The notes: generated from the sequence alone by a model not told the origin. 64,000 nt of DNA from Campylobacter concisus (GCF_002913745.1 NZ_PPCG01000039.1:29691-93690), one strand, 5' to 3'. Numbered from the stretch's first letter, positions 37,441 to 45,535 are shown. Numbers and translations: made by a program.

Positions 37441-37886
37441 CCACAAACGAGCTAAAAGACGCGGCCATCTTTGTGATGGCTTACTCATTTTTAAAGATGG
37501 ATAGCACGCAAGAGTTGGGGCTATTTATCAACAAAAAAGCGAGCAAATTTATAGATGAGTTGATTACAATTATGTCGCCTATTGTGCAGCACTATCACGC
37601 CTTTAAAGAGCGCATAGATCTTCAGATAACAGCCCTTGAAAACAAAGCTAGCATCTGTAAAAGCGACTTTAGCACCACAGCGCCACAGCTTGCTTGTGAC
37701 CTGCTCTATCTAAAATTTGCACCAAACAACCGCAAAGGTCAGCGCCTAGCTCCCATACTGGCGGAATTTTACGCTTGCAACAAAGATAAGATAGCCTACA
37801 TCTTAAACAAAAGCTATGATACGAAATACCGCAAGGAAGCCGAGGATAGCCAAAACCTAGCCTATTTTTACATTGAAAACATTTAA
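37437..37886 (+). CDS. Early protein of unknown function
   Basis: 149 residues, starting with ATGA overlap of the previous stop. All-helical pattern with segments such as LKDAAIFVMAYSFLKMDSTQ and IDLQITALENKASICKSDFS. I do not recognise a family. It ends 10 bases before the excisionase-like gene. Confidence 0.45.
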   Translation: MTTNELKDAAIFVMAYSFLKMDSTQELGLFINKKASKFIDELITIMSPIVQHYHAFKERIDLQITALENKASICKSDFSTTAPQLACDLLYLKFAPNNRKGQRLAPILAEFYACNKDKIAYILNKSYDTKYRKEAEDSQNLAYFYIENI

Positions 37887-37896
37887 AGGATAAACT

Positions 37897-38103
37897 ATGA
37901 CACCACTTCTACCTATAACAGACCCTATCACCACTAAGCAAGCTTGTGAGCTTCTAAAGTGCAACGCCGTGACCTTATGGCGCTACGTCAGGGATGGTAA
38001 ATTTAAAAAGTATGCCGTCACTCGCAAAAATGTCCTCTACTCCACAAGCGAGATCATGGCATTTTTAGAAGCCTCAGCAGTCTCATCACCTAAACATCTC
38101 TAA
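37897..38103 (+). CDS. Excisionase/AlpA-like HTH protein
   Basis: 68 residues of a winged helix-turn-helix in the MerR/excisionase style: ITTKQACELLKCNAVTLWRY, RDGKFKKYAVTRKNVLYSTS, EIMAFLEA. Such proteins direct excision or activate the integrase or early genes (AlpA in P4-like elements). AAAGGATAAACT precedes ATG. Last gene of the plus run before a new promoter. Confidence 0.7.
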   Translation: MTPLLPITDPITTKQACELLKCNAVTLWRYVRDGKFKKYAVTRKNVLYSTSEIMAFLEASAVSSPKHL

Positions 38104-38140
38104 TATAACCTCATATTGCGATGGTTAAGCTAGTTTTTTT

Positions 38141-38146
38141 TATAAT
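38141..38146 (+). promoter_or_regulatory. -10 element upstream of the HEPN gene
   Basis: TATAAT preceded by a run of T, 28 bases before the ATG at 38174. It suggests the HEPN gene is expressed independently of the early operon. Confidence 0.5.
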
Positions 38147-38173
38147 CTAGTCTAAAATTTAACAAGGTTAAAA

Positions 38174-38710
38174 ATGAACGAAAACGATCTATTGGCACTT
38201 TTTTCTAAAGCTAGACTATCAGGCTATTTAAACCATGACGAGCATAGGCAAAACATCTTACTTATCGGAGATATTGCGCCAAAGCTCGGTATCATAGAGA
38301 TAGTCACTAGAAACAAAGTAGCCAAGGCTTTAAATATCACAGATGATATATTTATATCACGTCAAACGCTTGGGTATTGGGTGGAGCTTTTAAACACGCA
38401 TTGCATTCAAAACAAGATCGTAAATTTTAAAGATATTGACTTTTTAAAGTATTCAAAATTTAACAAAAAACACAAATGGCTAAATTTCGAAAAAACATCC
38501 ATAACGTTTTCACTTATACGCACCATCCGCAACCGAGCTTTTCATTTTGAAAATTTATACAAACTAAACGAAAATAGCACGCCAAGGCTATCTACAAAGC
38601 TACACGGACAGATCATAGGCATAGAGCCAAACAACATAAATGCCTTTTTAGATGATATTTTAACAAGCTTTGATGATAAAATTTTGGAGTATTTAAAAGG
38701 TGGCGGTTAA
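38174..38710 (+). CDS. HEPN-domain protein, candidate abortive-infection RNase
   Basis: 178 residues. Helical throughout with IRTIRNRAFHFEN, which contains R119-N-R-A-F-H124, the R-x4-H signature of HEPN ribonucleases such as Abi and toxin proteins. The N-terminus (LLALFSKARLSGYLNHDEHR) is like Abi-type plasmid and phage proteins. It has its own -10 box and is followed by a GGCGGT/ACCGCC hairpin (38702-38719). No antitoxin partner with a shared operator is adjacent, although an XRE gene follows 62 bases on. Confidence 0.6.
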   Translation: MNENDLLALFSKARLSGYLNHDEHRQNILLIGDIAPKLGIIEIVTRNKVAKALNITDDIFISRQTLGYWVELLNTHCIQNKIVNFKDIDFLKYSKFNKKHKWLNFEKTSITFSLIRTIRNRAFHFENLYKLNENSTPRLSTKLHGQIIGIEPNNINAFLDDILTSFDDKILEYLKGGG

Positions 38711-38736
38711 AGCACCGCCTTGAATGTAAAAGCGAT

Positions 38737-38742
38737 TATAAT
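38737..38742 (+). promoter_or_regulatory. -10 element upstream of the small XRE gene
   Basis: TATAAT in the context GCGATTATAATGC, 31 bases before the ATG at 38773, which has AAGGATAAGCG as ribosome site. Confidence 0.55.
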
Positions 38743-38772
38743 GCAAAAATTTAAAAAAGTAAAGGATAAGCG

Positions 38773-39012
38773 ATGAGCGAGGAAAATATCGTTAAACGAG
38801 TATGTAAGGAGTTAAATTTAACCCAAAGAGAGCTAGCGGAGAAGATGGGTGTTCATCAAAATATGCCCGCAAAGTGGAGTAGCGGCGACGAGCCGAGCCA
38901 AATGGCAGTTAAATTTATGGAGCTATTGATAGAGCACGAGCGTATCAAGCGAAGGCTCGATAAATTTACCCAAGGTTTCGCCCTGATAGACGAAGCGAAG
39001 CAAGGGGGGTAA
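38773..39012 (+). CDS. Small XRE-family regulator
   Basis: 79 residues: helix-turn-helix in NLTQRELAEKMGVHQNMPAK and WSSGDEPSQMAVKF. The stop codon lies inside the terminator stem, so the gene is a closed unit with its own promoter. It could regulate the HEPN gene before it or the ORF6N-like gene after it. Confidence 0.7.
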   Translation: MSEENIVKRVCKELNLTQRELAEKMGVHQNMPAKWSSGDEPSQMAVKFMELLIEHERIKRRLDKFTQGFALIDEAKQGG

Positions 39013-39041
39013 GGAATTCTTACCCCCCCCCTTTTTTTTTT
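39004..39041 (+). terminator. Strong terminator overlapping the XRE stop codon
   Basis: GGGGGGTAAG at 39004-39013 (containing the TAA stop) pairs with CTTACCCCCC at 39019-39028, followed by more C and then ten T (39032-39041). The C-run is 9 long and the T-run 10 long. Very strong for a plus-strand rho-independent terminator. Confidence 0.9.
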
Positions 39042-39084
39042 AAAAAACAATAAGTCGGGGTTCTTGACTATTAAAAATTTAATT

Positions 39085-39177
39085 GTCGAGATTTTCGACG
39101 ATTAAAAATAGCACATAAGAAATCCTTATGCGCTTTGTAATCTTTCTATTTAAAAATAGCCCGTCGATATTTTCGAC
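39085..39177. repeat. Twin inverted repeats, putative operators
   Basis: GTCGAGATTTTCGAC (39085-39099) and GTCGATATTTTCGAC (39163-39177) differ at one base, are each a 5-bp dyad with a 5-base centre, and are 78 bases apart. A TTAAAAATAGC repeat follows the first and precedes the second. They lie upstream of a consensus promoter. Confidence 0.55.
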
Positions 39178-39241
39178 ACGCTTTTTATACCCTATAAGTA
39201 TCTTAAAAAAATAAAATTTTACTTTAAAGTTATAAATACTA

Positions 39242-39270
39242 TTGACAAAATACCTTTATAGTTATATAAT
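39242..39270 (+). promoter_or_regulatory. Consensus sigma-70 promoter for the ORF6N-like gene
   Basis: TTGACA at 39242-39247, 17-base spacer, TATAAT at 39265-39270: a perfect match to both hexamers, rare in Campylobacter. It points to the ATG at 39303. The two dyads upstream are likely its control sites. Confidence 0.85.
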
Positions 39271-39302
39271 TCTTTCAATCAATTACCTTAAAAGGATAAA
39301 AA

Positions 39303-40166
39303 ATGCAAGAGTTATCACTTTCTAACACCCAAGTCGAAATTTTAAATTCCCAAACATTCACCACCGAATACGTTGCCAAACGCTACGGGACTTCCATAAC
39401 AAACATAAGAATACACAAACGCGACCATGCCGATGAAATAGTCGAAAACATCCATTTCGTCTGTATTTCAGAAGAGACCAAAGGCGGAAAACAAGAAATT
39501 ATCAAATGGACACTTCGAGGCATCATCAAGCTAGGTATGTTTATCCGCTCTAAAGAGGCTAAAAATTTCCGCTCATGGGCAGAGGCTGAGCTTGAAAAGT
39601 CATTAAAAAAGCTAGAGGATGAGCTAAAAGCTTCTCGTGAGCTAGGTGAGAAGATCAAGCTCTTAGAGAGTAGCTCGGATGAGAAGTATAGAGAAATTTA
39701 CGATCTACGCTCCAAGCTAAAGTTTGAAAAGAAAATGAGCGAGGCAAGATATGAAGCCATGCAAGATCTAAGAGATAAACTAAACAAAAAGACCACTCCA
39801 GAGCTAGAAGAGCTACGAAGTAGGACGAGATTTTTAGAAGAGGAGCTAGAGCGCATAAACAAGCAGATACCAAACGGCGATGATCTTGATTATTACCGCT
39901 CACTCGAGAGCAAGGTAGAGGCACTGCAACAAGAGCTAGAAGGCAAAGAGCATGAAAACTTTAACTTGCAAAGCGAGAAGTGGGGCTATATGCAAGGTCA
40001 AGGTAAGATCATAAACGACATAGTAGCAAAGCTTGAGACCATCTACGCCGCAAACAAGACCGTGCAAGATGAGCTCTTTTACTACATATCAACCCTAAAA
40101 AAGAGCGCAAACGAACCCATAAAATACTACATCCCAACTATAAAGGTAAAAGGCGATGAAAGATAA
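39303..40166 (+). CDS. ORF6N/Bro-N-like regulator with coiled coil
   Basis: 287 residues. The first 100 residues (FTTEYVAKRYGTSITNIRIH, HFVCISEETKGGKQEIIKWT, RGIIKLGMFIRSKEAKNFRS) resemble the ORF6N or Bro-N DNA-binding domains of phage antirepressors. Residues 100-260 are a long coiled coil (many Lys, Glu, Leu heptads). An antirepressor or replication regulator role is inferred. It starts a four-gene set ending at 40714. Confidence 0.6.
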   Translation: MQELSLSNTQVEILNSQTFTTEYVAKRYGTSITNIRIHKRDHADEIVENIHFVCISEETKGGKQEIIKWTLRGIIKLGMFIRSKEAKNFRSWAEAELEKSLKKLEDELKASRELGEKIKLLESSSDEKYREIYDLRSKLKFEKKMSEARYEAMQDLRDKLNKKTTPELEELRSRTRFLEEELERINKQIPNGDDLDYYRSLESKVEALQQELEGKEHENFNLQSEKWGYMQGQGKIINDIVAKLETIYAANKTVQDELFYYISTLKKSANEPIKYYIPTIKVKGDER

Positions 40167-40428
40167 AAAACTATATAGAAGCGAGCAAGCTATGAAAGAA
40201 AACCCTTTTAAAAATGAGCTCTTTATGGCTCTAAATACAGATGACACAAATGAGATCATAGCTAGGCTAAGAAGCGTGCTAGACCAGCTTGCACCAGACG
40301 AGCGAAATGTCTTTATCGTGCCGGTGCTTATAACGCAAATTTGTGATAACGAGGGATGCGTGATAGTTAATGGAAACAGCCAGATAGGCGACGGCAATAT
40401 CCAAAACAATGTAAGGAGCGGAATATGA
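40156..40428 (+). CDS. Small early protein with NG-repeat tail
   Basis: 90 residues, overlapping the previous gene by 11 bases. The C-terminal GCVIVNGNSQIGDGNIQNN is like the VIVNGSNNGSIVNG linker in the CI-like repressor at 30466, so the two may share an oligomerising or binding element. Otherwise unassigned. Confidence 0.45.
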   Translation: MKDKKLYRSEQAMKENPFKNELFMALNTDDTNEIIARLRSVLDQLAPDERNVFIVPVLITQICDNEGCVIVNGNSQIGDGNIQNNVRSGI

Positions 40429-40607
40429 GAGAGTATATAACTAGAATTGCGGAGCTTGCTTATGAAAATGAGCAGTTGCGGGCTAAATTTAACGAGGCGC
40501 TAGAGCTTTTAAAAGTATTCGCACGCGATAACGAGGCACAAGAGGAGCGGCTAAGAGCGAAGATAAAAAGGCTCAAAGCCAAAATAAAAAGGATGAGATC
40601 ATGCTAG
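40425..40607 (+). CDS. Short coiled-coil protein
   Basis: 60 residues, start overlapping the previous stop. Heptad-like Leu/Glu/Lys pattern (LAYENEQLRAKFNEALELLK) with a very basic C-terminus (KIKRLKAKIKRMR). Unknown function; it could bind nucleic acid. Confidence 0.45.
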   Translation: MREYITRIAELAYENEQLRAKFNEALELLKVFARDNEAQEERLRAKIKRLKAKIKRMRSC

Positions 40608-40714
40608 CTTATATGATCTTTAGCGCAGTCCTTCTTGGCGCTGGCGTAGCTATAGGGCTTATGCTCTCAAATGTCAAAGAGCTAAAGCCCTTTATAGAGA
40701 AGATGACTTTTTAA
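40601..40714 (+). CDS. Small membrane protein (37 residues)
   Basis: ATG at 40601 overlaps the end of the coiled-coil gene. Reads as one membrane helix (MIFSAVLLGAGVAIGLML) with a short cytoplasmic tail. It is the last plus-strand gene before the gene-free interval. Unknown role. Confidence 0.45.
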   Translation: MLAYMIFSAVLLGAGVAIGLMLSNVKELKPFIEKMTF

Positions 40715-40890
40715 AGTAAGGGGCTTATGCTCTTAAAATTTATAAGAGTTAAAGCCCTAGCCTACCCGTCCTGCGAGGCTTTATCGCTGTAACCACCTTT
40801 TTTACTCGCCCTTACTCACTCGCTAGCCTAAATACTAACTAGCTCACCACAACCACCCACCAAACTCACTCCTTAACCTGCCTTGCTCGC

Positions 40891-41114
40891 AAGCTCCAAA
40901 GCTGACATACCAGGTCAAGAACCCTATAAATTTCCGCCCAAAATCGCACATCAACCAGTCCTGCCCACAACCCCCAACGCCACCAAACTCGCCCCCTGCC
41001 ATAAGCTCCAAAGCTGACATACCAAGCCAAGAACCCTATAAATTTCCGCCCAAAACTCACAAACTCGCCATTTCTTGCAAGCCTAAAGCCCAAAATCGCA
41101 CATCAACCAGTCCT
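40891..41114. repeat. Degenerate tandem duplication
   Basis: A 53-base unit at 40891-40943 recurs at 41003-41055 with two mismatches. A 26-base unit at 40937-40962 recurs exactly at 41089-41114. In the first copy the two units overlap; in the second they are separated by an insertion. Confidence 0.8.
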
Positions 41115-41906
41115 ACCAACAACCACCCTTTTAGCTCGACCCCTACCCACTCGCAAGCCCCAACGCTGGCGCGTCCAAGCGGCTGGCTTGCCAAAGAAAA
41201 TTTTTACTTATTTTTTATAAGCAGGTTAGATAAAAGTGCGTTTTTTGGGGCATTTTGCCATTTTAACCGCCAACAATATGAAAAAAGTTTGAAAAATTTT
41301 AAAATTTTTAGTGTGACCGTTGTATTATGTGGCGCAGGTCAAATGGGTTCATAGCCCCCCCCTATCAAAGATTTTATAGCTAGCTTTGATCTAGCAAGCA
41401 GCTCACACAAACCAACCAACACACCACGCCAGCCAAGCCAACACAGCCAGCACGCTCACGCAAAAACAACTAAGCACATTAAATTTCCTCGTAATTTTTC
41501 GCAACCACAAACCCATTACATTCCCACGCATTCGCCCAAAGTTAGAGCGCCCAAGCATTCCGCATCATCACGCTATAAAAATCGCACTACAAATAACCAC
41601 AAAGCTTAAAAAATAAAACTAATCCACCTTGCAAAAATCCGCTCCAACCTTAAACAAAATCGCCATTTTTCATTAAAATTTAGCCAAATTTGCCCGCTCT
41701 AACCTTAAACCACTTTTCTTTACTACTCGAAAAAGCCCTATTTTAGGCACTCTTTAAAATATAGTATTGAAAAGTATAATTTCCATCACTAAATTTTCAA
41801 ACCATTTTTTAGCCATTTTTAGCGAGCTAACCTTAAGCCGTTTTTTTACCAAAAAAGTAAAAAATAGACAACGACCAGCGTGCAAATTTTTATTTTTTTA
41901 CTCAGT

Positions 41907-41940
41907 AAATATTTGGCCAAAATAAATATCTGGCCAAAAT
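41907..41940. repeat. 17-base tandem repeat
   Basis: AAATATTTGGCCAAAAT then AAATATCTGGCCAAAAT, directly adjacent, one mismatch. Each unit contains the near-palindrome ATTTGGCCAAAAT, so protein binding is possible. Confidence 0.6.
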
Positions 41941-42340
41941 AGACGCCATACACCAAAAACAGCGGCGGCCTATGCACCATAAAGCTACAAAACAAGCCAA
42001 AACCACGCCAGTCGCATATCAAAAAACCACAAAACCAAGCCAACTATCCACACAAAACCACACCAAAACCAAGCCAAAAGCCACAAAATGGGCTGGGTTT
42101 GCTCTCAAAAACTCACACTCTCCCCCCCACTCCGACAAGCTATCTCATTATCTGCTTTGGCATTACTAGTGTTCGAACTTGCGCCCTCTCCCCCTAAGCA
42201 AAAGCTAAACCGCACCAAGCGCCTCGCACTCGCCACCTAGCTAGCCACACCTTGCGCATTTGCTCTTGCCAAGACAGCTATAAACATAACCCAGGTTATA
42301 GACGCATAGCGCCATTGTGGCTTATATTTTAAGTGTTTAT

Positions 42341-42360
42341 TTATAACAAATATGTTATAA
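42341..42360 (+). promoter_or_regulatory. Operator-like palindrome of the HigBA pair
   Basis: Perfect inverted repeat TTATAACA-AATA-TGTTATAA, 21 bases before the toxin ATG and overlapping the likely -10 region. This is the expected place for antitoxin autorepression. Confidence 0.65.
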
Positions 42361-42381
42361 AGCACAATCTCAGGAAAAGAC

Positions 42382-42717
42382 ATGTGGAACATAAAATTTT
42401 TAAATCAAACCGTAGTAGATGAATTTGAAGCTATCAGTTACGATCTGCAAGCAAAACTGCTTAAGCTATTTGAACGAGTAAAAATTTATGGAGCAAATTT
42501 AGGCGAGCCGCATACCAAAAACCTAGAGGATGGACTATTTGAGCTTAGAGCCAAAGCCGCAAGCGGTATCGCTAGAAGTGTATTTTGTTACTCGAACGGC
42601 AAAACGATAATCATCTTACTGACATATGAGAAAAAGAGCCAAAAGATACCTAAAAATATACTAAATTTAGCCAAAGCTAGGTTAAAGGAGTTTAAAAATG
42701 ACAATGATAGACTTTGA
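42382..42717 (+). CDS. HigB/Gp49-type RelE-like toxin
   Basis: 111 residues. Pattern of the phage-derived Gp49/HigB family (PF05973): NIKFLNQTVVDEFEAISYD, then AKLLKLFERVKIYG, LEDGLFELRAKAASGIARSV, FCYSNGKTIIILLTYEKKSQ. These toxins cut mRNA on the ribosome. Overlaps the antitoxin start by 20 bases. Toxin-first order is the Hig arrangement. Confidence 0.85.
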   Translation: MWNIKFLNQTVVDEFEAISYDLQAKLLKLFERVKIYGANLGEPHTKNLEDGLFELRAKAASGIARSVFCYSNGKTIIILLTYEKKSQKIPKNILNLAKARLKEFKNDNDRL

Positions 42718-42970
42718 TACGTTTTTAGAAAAGAAACTAAAAAATCCTGACTTTAAACGCGAGTATGACGCATTAGATAAAGAATTTGAGTTGATAGATG
42801 AGCTGCTAAAAGCACGCTCTGAGGCAAAGATGACACAAGCACAAGTGGCAAAAGCTATGGGTGTTAAACAAAGCGCGGTAGCTCGCATTGAAAGCGGAAA
42901 TTTAGATATGAAATACTCAACTCTTGTAAATTATCTAAACGCAGTTGGCAAACGTATAGCCATAGTTTAG
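42698..42970 (+). CDS. HigA-type XRE antitoxin
   Basis: 90 residues: N-terminal helix (FLEKKLKNPDFKREYDALDK) and an HTH (MTQAQVAKAMGVKQSAVARI, ESGNLDMKYSTLVNYLNAVG). It should neutralise the toxin and repress from the palindrome at 42341. Position between the gene-free block and the late genes suggests an addiction or superinfection role. Confidence 0.87.
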   Translation: MTMIDFDTFLEKKLKNPDFKREYDALDKEFELIDELLKARSEAKMTQAQVAKAMGVKQSAVARIESGNLDMKYSTLVNYLNAVGKRIAIV

Positions 42971-43052
42971 TCAGTAAGAGGGCTTTAAAGCGCCCCCGGT
43001 GAATTGTAGGTTAATTATAACCGAAATCTTATTAAAAGCAAAGGAGCACCCT

Positions 43053-45335
43053 TTACTCTGGAAATTTTATCTTAGAGCTTCCAAAAGCACCGCCACCTTG
43101 CCTGCTTTGCCTTAAAAGCCCTATGTCTAGCTTCACGCCGTCGGCACTTGCAGCCTCTTTTATACGTTTAAATTTATCCTCCGCCCTCGCCTTAGCCTCG
43201 CGCAGATCCTCCACGCTTAGCTTTGCGATCCTCTCATTGTGAGCTTTTGCCTTTGTCACCTTCTCTTCATCTTTTGAGTTTGGTATCTTTACAGGCACAA
43301 ACTGCTCATACTCTTTTCTAGCCTTTTTTAACTCCTTGCCATACTCTTTTTCTTTATCAAAGCGCCTCACGCCAGCACCTCTTGCTATTATACCGCCAAA
43401 GCCTAGCTCCTCTTTATTGTAGTCTTTTGGTGCGATGTCAGCTCCAGTGATATCAGCCACACCCTGCGCTCCTAGTTGTTGTCCGTAGCGTCCAAGAGGC
43501 GAGAGCGGTGGGAAGTAGCTTTTTGTTAGCTCTAGCACTCTTTTTGTTATTTTTACGGCATTAGGATCATCATCACTTTCTATCTTATAGCCTAGCGTGC
43601 TCTTGCCACTTGCTATGTTTATAGCGCCTCCGACAAAGCCTCCATTAAACTCTAGTTTGTCAAATCCATCAAACCTAAAGCCAGGCACCAAACGGCCAGA
43701 GTTAAAATACCAACCAGTATTAAATAACTCCATCCAGCTTTTCACACCCACCAAGTTTGGCAGCGCGCCACTCTCTGCCCACTCTGGCTTTGCTAGATTA
43801 TCTCGCTCATTATCAGCACCCAGCCATGCACTGCCACCAAAAAAAGCTAGCACAGCTTGCATCATCAAAAATCTATCTGGTCGCTTTAAAGCCGCTTTTA
43901 CCACCATCGGAGTTGATTTTACAGTATAGTGTAAAAAAGGCTGAACCCCCGTTTTATCAAGCATTTTTAGAGTGCCATTGAAGTGAGTAGAATAATCAAC
44001 ATACGAATATTGCGCATCTTTCATCGCAGCCTTTAGCTCATCTGCACTAAATTTACTAAAGTCATTTACGTCAAAACCCTTGTTTTTAGCGATCATCTCA
44101 AGATTTTTCTTAAACCTAGCTATCTTAAATACCTTATCCTCCATCGAGTAAAAATACCTTGCTTTCTCGCCACTCCAGCTTCCCTCAGCCATATACGCCT
44201 CTTTTAGCGCCCTGGTTAAGATGCCATCTTTTGCCTCACTTTGCAAAGGCTTTACCAGACCTTCAAGGTCGCTTAGATGACTATCAAGCCCTAGCGAGTT
44301 AGCCAAAGTTTCCCACCTTTTAAACTGCTTATCTCCTCTCATCAATGCAGCAGTTGTCTTCATAGCCTCGTTAAAGTCTCCATGCAAAAAGGCTAGAGCC
44401 ATATTTGAGCCAAAGTTATATAGGTGCGTAAAGGGATTTTTTACAGTCACATTTACCTTGATGTGATCGATTAGTTTAAAATACATATTGTTAAATTTTG
44501 CCATCTCACGCCCTAGCATCTCAGCCTCTGCTAGAGCTTTAGCGACATCTTCTGGGACATATTTGCCAGCTAGTGCTCCATACTTTTTGATGCCACCGCC
44601 AGCACTCTCATCACTCATCTTTGCCCATTTTAGCCCATCAACACCTTCAGGTGGCATGTCTTTAGCAAATTTATCCGCAAACAGCTTTAGGGTTTGAGCC
44701 TTAAGGAGTTGCTTTTTTTGCTCTAAGATCGTGTTTGTCACCGCAAAAGCCGCATCATCCTCGATCTGTCTTAACTGCTTTTGCTCCCAACTCATCTGCT
44801 TTCTAGCAAAAAATTTACTTTGCCTTAGCGCCTTTGCGATACGGCTATTCTCCTTTGCCTCATCCATATGCTTTTTATAGTAGTGTTTGATGTAGTCTTT
44901 GATGACATTTTTTGACTCAAGCGCTCCAGCATCAACTAGAGCCTGCGCCCCATCATCGATAGTCTTACGCACTTTTTCGTATAGCGGCCTTACGTGCTCA
45001 GGCAGCTCGCCAGGATCCATTTCGCCATCAAGTGCCTTAAACATCGCCTTTCTGTTTTCTAAGCTAAGCTTTCCTAGATACTCTTTAAACTGCCCAGCTT
45101 GAGTATATATGGCAGCCGTTGTTCTATGATATTCCCCCAAAAGCTCATCTATCTCTTTGCCATGCTCTCTTATGTTTAGTAGCTCGCCAGCAAATGGTAT
45201 GTTTTCATCGATCCACTTTGCAGTCTCGTCTAATTTTTCACTTGCCTTATCAAAGGCATCATCAACCTTTAGTGCCCAGCGATCAAGCAGCTTATTTGAT
45301 CTTTTTTGGATCTCTTTTAATGGACATTTTTGCAT
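43053..45335 (-). CDS. Large phage protein, candidate internal virion protein
   Basis: 760 residues, predominantly helical with long charged stretches (FFARKQMSWEQKQLRQIEDD) and a Gly/Ala-rich apolar segment (LMMQAVLAFFGGSAWLGA). No enzyme motif is visible. Its size, place at the end of the late operon and pairing with another giant late protein fit the internal or ejected proteins of podoviruses. There is no recognised domain, so this is inference from context. It is followed (downstream, lower coordinates) by the convergent HigBA. Confidence 0.5.
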   Translation of the reverse strand: MQKCPLKEIQKRSNKLLDRWALKVDDAFDKASEKLDETAKWIDENIPFAGELLNIREHGKEIDELLGEYHRTTAAIYTQAGQFKEYLGKLSLENRKAMFKALDGEMDPGELPEHVRPLYEKVRKTIDDGAQALVDAGALESKNVIKDYIKHYYKKHMDEAKENSRIAKALRQSKFFARKQMSWEQKQLRQIEDDAAFAVTNTILEQKKQLLKAQTLKLFADKFAKDMPPEGVDGLKWAKMSDESAGGGIKKYGALAGKYVPEDVAKALAEAEMLGREMAKFNNMYFKLIDHIKVNVTVKNPFTHLYNFGSNMALAFLHGDFNEAMKTTAALMRGDKQFKRWETLANSLGLDSHLSDLEGLVKPLQSEAKDGILTRALKEAYMAEGSWSGEKARYFYSMEDKVFKIARFKKNLEMIAKNKGFDVNDFSKFSADELKAAMKDAQYSYVDYSTHFNGTLKMLDKTGVQPFLHYTVKSTPMVVKAALKRPDRFLMMQAVLAFFGGSAWLGADNERDNLAKPEWAESGALPNLVGVKSWMELFNTGWYFNSGRLVPGFRFDGFDKLEFNGGFVGGAINIASGKSTLGYKIESDDDPNAVKITKRVLELTKSYFPPLSPLGRYGQQLGAQGVADITGADIAPKDYNKEELGFGGIIARGAGVRRFDKEKEYGKELKKARKEYEQFVPVKIPNSKDEEKVTKAKAHNERIAKLSVEDLREAKARAEDKFKRIKEAASADGVKLDIGLLRQSRQGGGAFGSSKIKFPE

Positions 45336-45395
45336 ACCTATTCCTTTTAATTTATTTTTAAATTTGGTTAAGAGATAAGCTTGCTAAAAATATGT

Positions 45396-45401
45396 ATAAT
45401 T
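45396..45401 (+). promoter_or_regulatory. -10 element of the toxin mRNA
   Basis: TATAAT at 45396-45401 preceded by TG, 72 bases upstream of the toxin start. No good -35 is seen, as is common in Campylobacter. The transcript would begin near 45408. Confidence 0.55.
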
Positions 45402-45418
45402 GCAGATAGAGGTCAAGC

Positions 45419-45489
45419 CGGAGGCGGCAACCTCCGAGCTTAAATTTGCCTCTGAAAGGAGGTGAGTTTATTTGCTCACAAAAATCTTA
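45419..45489 (-). ncRNA. Predicted antisense antitoxin RNA
   Basis: Expected product of the consensus minus-strand promoter inside the toxin frame. Starting near 45489, it would be complementary to the first toxin codons, the GGAGG ribosome site and the 5' hairpin. The 3' end is not clear; I set it at the CGGAGG/CCTCCG hairpin (45437-45420). This is inference from the promoter, not observed RNA. Confidence 0.5.
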
Positions 45490-45535
45490 ATAGCGATTAT
45501 ACTGCTTTTGGCTATCACAGTCAAGGCATATTGAT
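45473..45535 (+). CDS. Ibs-like hydrophobic toxin peptide (20 residues)
   Basis: TTG start at 45473 with a strong AAAGGAGG site nine bases upstream. The peptide MLTKILIAIILLLAITVKAY is one short membrane helix ending in -AY, very like the E. coli Ibs toxins (18-19 residues, also ending in -AY, from memory). The leader can fold: CGGAGG/CCTCCG (45420-45437), and CCTC/GAGG (45450-45463) hides the ribosome site. A 9-bp perfect stem follows the stop (45540-45558), and CCTCCGG at 45575-45581 can pair with CCGGAGG at 45419-45425 at the 5' end, before a TTTTATTT tail. This is a type I toxin mRNA layout. Confidence 0.7.
45497..45525 (-). promoter_or_regulatory. Antisense promoter inside the toxin reading frame
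   Basis: On the minus strand: TTGACT (45525-45520), a 17-base spacer, and TATAAT (45502-45497). Near-perfect sigma-70 promoter fully inside a 63-base reading frame, pointing at the toxin's start and leader. Confidence 0.72.

Larger units (their letters stand above)
40715..42340. other. Gene-free, strand-asymmetric, repeat-rich interval
   Basis: About 1.6 kb without a credible gene. The plus strand is rich in C and A and poor in G and T; for example 41401-41460 holds 28 C, 22 A, 8 G and 2 T by count. It carries several direct repeats (listed apart), C-runs of 8 (near 41355) and 7 (near 42122), three GCTC-AACCTTAA-type repeats (41640-41840), and one TATAAT at 41775-41780. Reverse-strand frames here are rich in Trp, Gly and Arg and are composition artefacts. 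Some C. concisus-group genomes carry similar C-rich filler, from memory. Confidence 0.5.

Noticed and set aside
39023..39041. C9-T10 run after the XRE gene as a phase-variable tract
   Set aside because: It is the right arm and U-tract of a terminator after the stop codon; length change would not alter a protein.
40866..41093. 75-residue minus-strand frame rich in Trp, Gly and Arg
   Set aside because: Follows from the C-rich plus strand and the tandem repeat; no ribosome site and no family pattern.
41351..41362. C8 run as a phase-variable tract
   Set aside because: It lies in no reading frame or recognisable promoter, so there is nothing to switch.
41846..42043. 65-residue minus-strand frame in the gene-free block
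   Set aside because: Composition artefact, no ribosome site, no conserved pattern.
42151..42240. tRNA-like sequence on the minus strand (AGTTCGAAC T-loop motif, TGG-like 3' end)
   Set aside because: The T-stem does not pair (GCAAG against ACTAG) and no anticodon or D arm can be built; at most a relic.
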